Positions 63,793 to 64,000 of a stretch of DNA of 64,000 nucleotides are shown here, in pieces. The number at the start of each line of letters is the position of its first letter. Within the stretch, counting starts at the first letter, position 1. The stretch lies in contig JAAYOQ010000003.1 of assembly GCA_012520255.1 (NCBI GenBank), forward strand, positions 1 through 64,000, in the 5' to 3' direction. The notes beneath the pieces are model-generated. The model worked only from the letters and a program-made list of their open reading frames with translations. It had not been told where the DNA came from and ran no database searches. A program made the translations under genes and the position numbers. Source of the DNA: Erysipelotrichia bacterium. GTDB taxonomy: Bacteria > Bacillota_I > Bacilli_A > Erysipelotrichales > Erysipelotrichaceae.

Positions 63793-63912
63793 TCATCTGA
63801 ATGTGATTCTGACTTTGTTGAAACTGAAACTTCCACTATTAGCAAATGCCAATTTAAATACTGCAATGGCAAAAGCGATCAATGTTAATAAAGTAAAAAT
63901 ATTTTTTATCAC
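63793..63912 (-). CDS. 39-residue small membrane peptide upstream of radC
   Basis: A GTG start (63910-63912) with GGAGG 7 nt upstream opens MIKNIFTLLTLIAFAIAV..., one hydrophobic helix (about 4-23) followed by a short polar, basic tail (FNKVRITFR) and TGA. I recognise no family. Its start overlaps the region of the preceding reading frame's TAG, and its stop is 19 nt before radC, so it may couple radC translation. It could be a leader peptide with no function of its own. Confidence 0.5.
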   Translation of the reverse strand: MIKNIFTLLTLIAFAIAVFKLAFANSGSFSFNKVRITFR

Positions 63913-63913
63913 C

Positions 63914-64000
63914 CTAATTCCTCCATCCTATTGAAAAACCAAAAAATTTAATCATTCCTTTACTTGAAGTCAATATCTTCAAAGATAAATATGCAAGTAA
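63914..64000 (-). CDS. 3' end of an upstream gene (partial)
   Basis: An open frame runs from the window edge for 28 residues (LLAYLSLKIL...FFGFSIGWRN) to TAG at 63914-63916. It ends one base before the GTG of the next small ORF, the spacing expected in an operon. Too short to identify; it may be chance. Confidence 0.3.
   Translation of the reverse strand, partial: LLAYLSLKILTSSKGMIKFFGFSIGWRN
63945..63973 (-). promoter_or_regulatory. Possible promoter upstream of the small ORF and radC
   Basis: TTGACT (63968-63973), 17-nt spacer, TAAATT (63945-63950), about 33 nt before the GTG at 63912. It lies inside the partial frame at the window edge, so one of the two readings may be wrong. Confidence 0.4.

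Noticed and set aside
1-64000. UGA read as tryptophan, as in Mycoplasma and Spiroplasma
   Set aside because: TGA terminates rimI, tsaB and oppF in frame at the expected family lengths, and Trp is encoded by TGG.

Overview
The window is a stretch of low-GC chromosome from a Bacillota bacterium, most likely an Erysipelotrichia-type relative of the Mollicutes. The reasons are an AT-rich composition, strong GGAGG ribosome binding sites, a T-box and a Mn2+ riboswitch, lipobox lipoproteins, and the polA-mutM-coaE and dnaB-dnaI gene orders. TGA is an ordinary stop (for example rimI and tsaB) and TGG encodes Trp, so this is not a UGA-recoding mollicute. I saw no rRNA, tRNA, CRISPR array or prophage.

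Layout. 1-6000: terminators, a YwaF-like membrane protein, a Ca2+/Mn2+ P-type ATPase behind a yybP-ykoY riboswitch, and two orphan exported proteins. 6060-7400: a dead IS4-type transposase. 7600-17300, mostly minus strand: the tsaE-tsaB-rimI-tsaD operon for t6A tRNA modification, an SIS/metallo-beta-lactamase pair, plus-strand mgtE, a lipoprotein, a 5'-nucleotidase-like enzyme, a degenerate pyrophosphatase-like protein and a PHP phosphoesterase. 17300-20300, plus strand: a eukaryotic-type hexokinase and an FAD dehydrogenase. 20300-29500: an oligopeptide transporter operon (oppA, oppB-C-D-F and a small membrane protein) whose OppA, OppC, OppD and OppF subunits are all strongly enlarged. 29500-35500: pyrR, a CNNM/CorC protein, and a divergent MFS transporter / GH36-like glycosidase pair. 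35500-42100: a nucleoside (BMP-type) ABC importer with an ADP-ribosylglycohydrolase-family gene. 42100-45500: an M18 aminopeptidase and T-box-controlled thrS without a TGS domain. 45600-51400: PEP carboxykinase plus a Na+-pumping oxaloacetate decarboxylase cluster with its own BirA and an overlooked 42-residue membrane peptide. 51400-57700: an apparent dnaB-dnaI-pfkA-pyk-pepM29-orf operon. 57900-64000: a ZnuA-like lipoprotein, polA, a mutM-coaE gene fusion, and radC with a small ORF upstream.

How it fits together. The genes suggest a fermentative cell living on peptides, sugars and nucleosides. Peptides enter through Opp and are trimmed by the M18 and M29 aminopeptidases. Glucose is phosphorylated by hexokinase and passes through PfkA and Pyk. 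PckA plus the Na+-pumping decarboxylase can form a second route from PEP to pyruvate that yields both ATP and a Na+ gradient (inference).

The points most worth checking are a TTATGAAAATATTTTCATAA palindrome at the same distance upstream of the predicted oppA and oppB promoters, the coordinated expansion of the Opp subunits, the mutM-coaE fusion, the three-way switch in the Mn2+ riboswitch, an 11-bp hairpin that hides the mgtE ribosome binding site, and binding proteins or enzymes that have lost their metal ligands.
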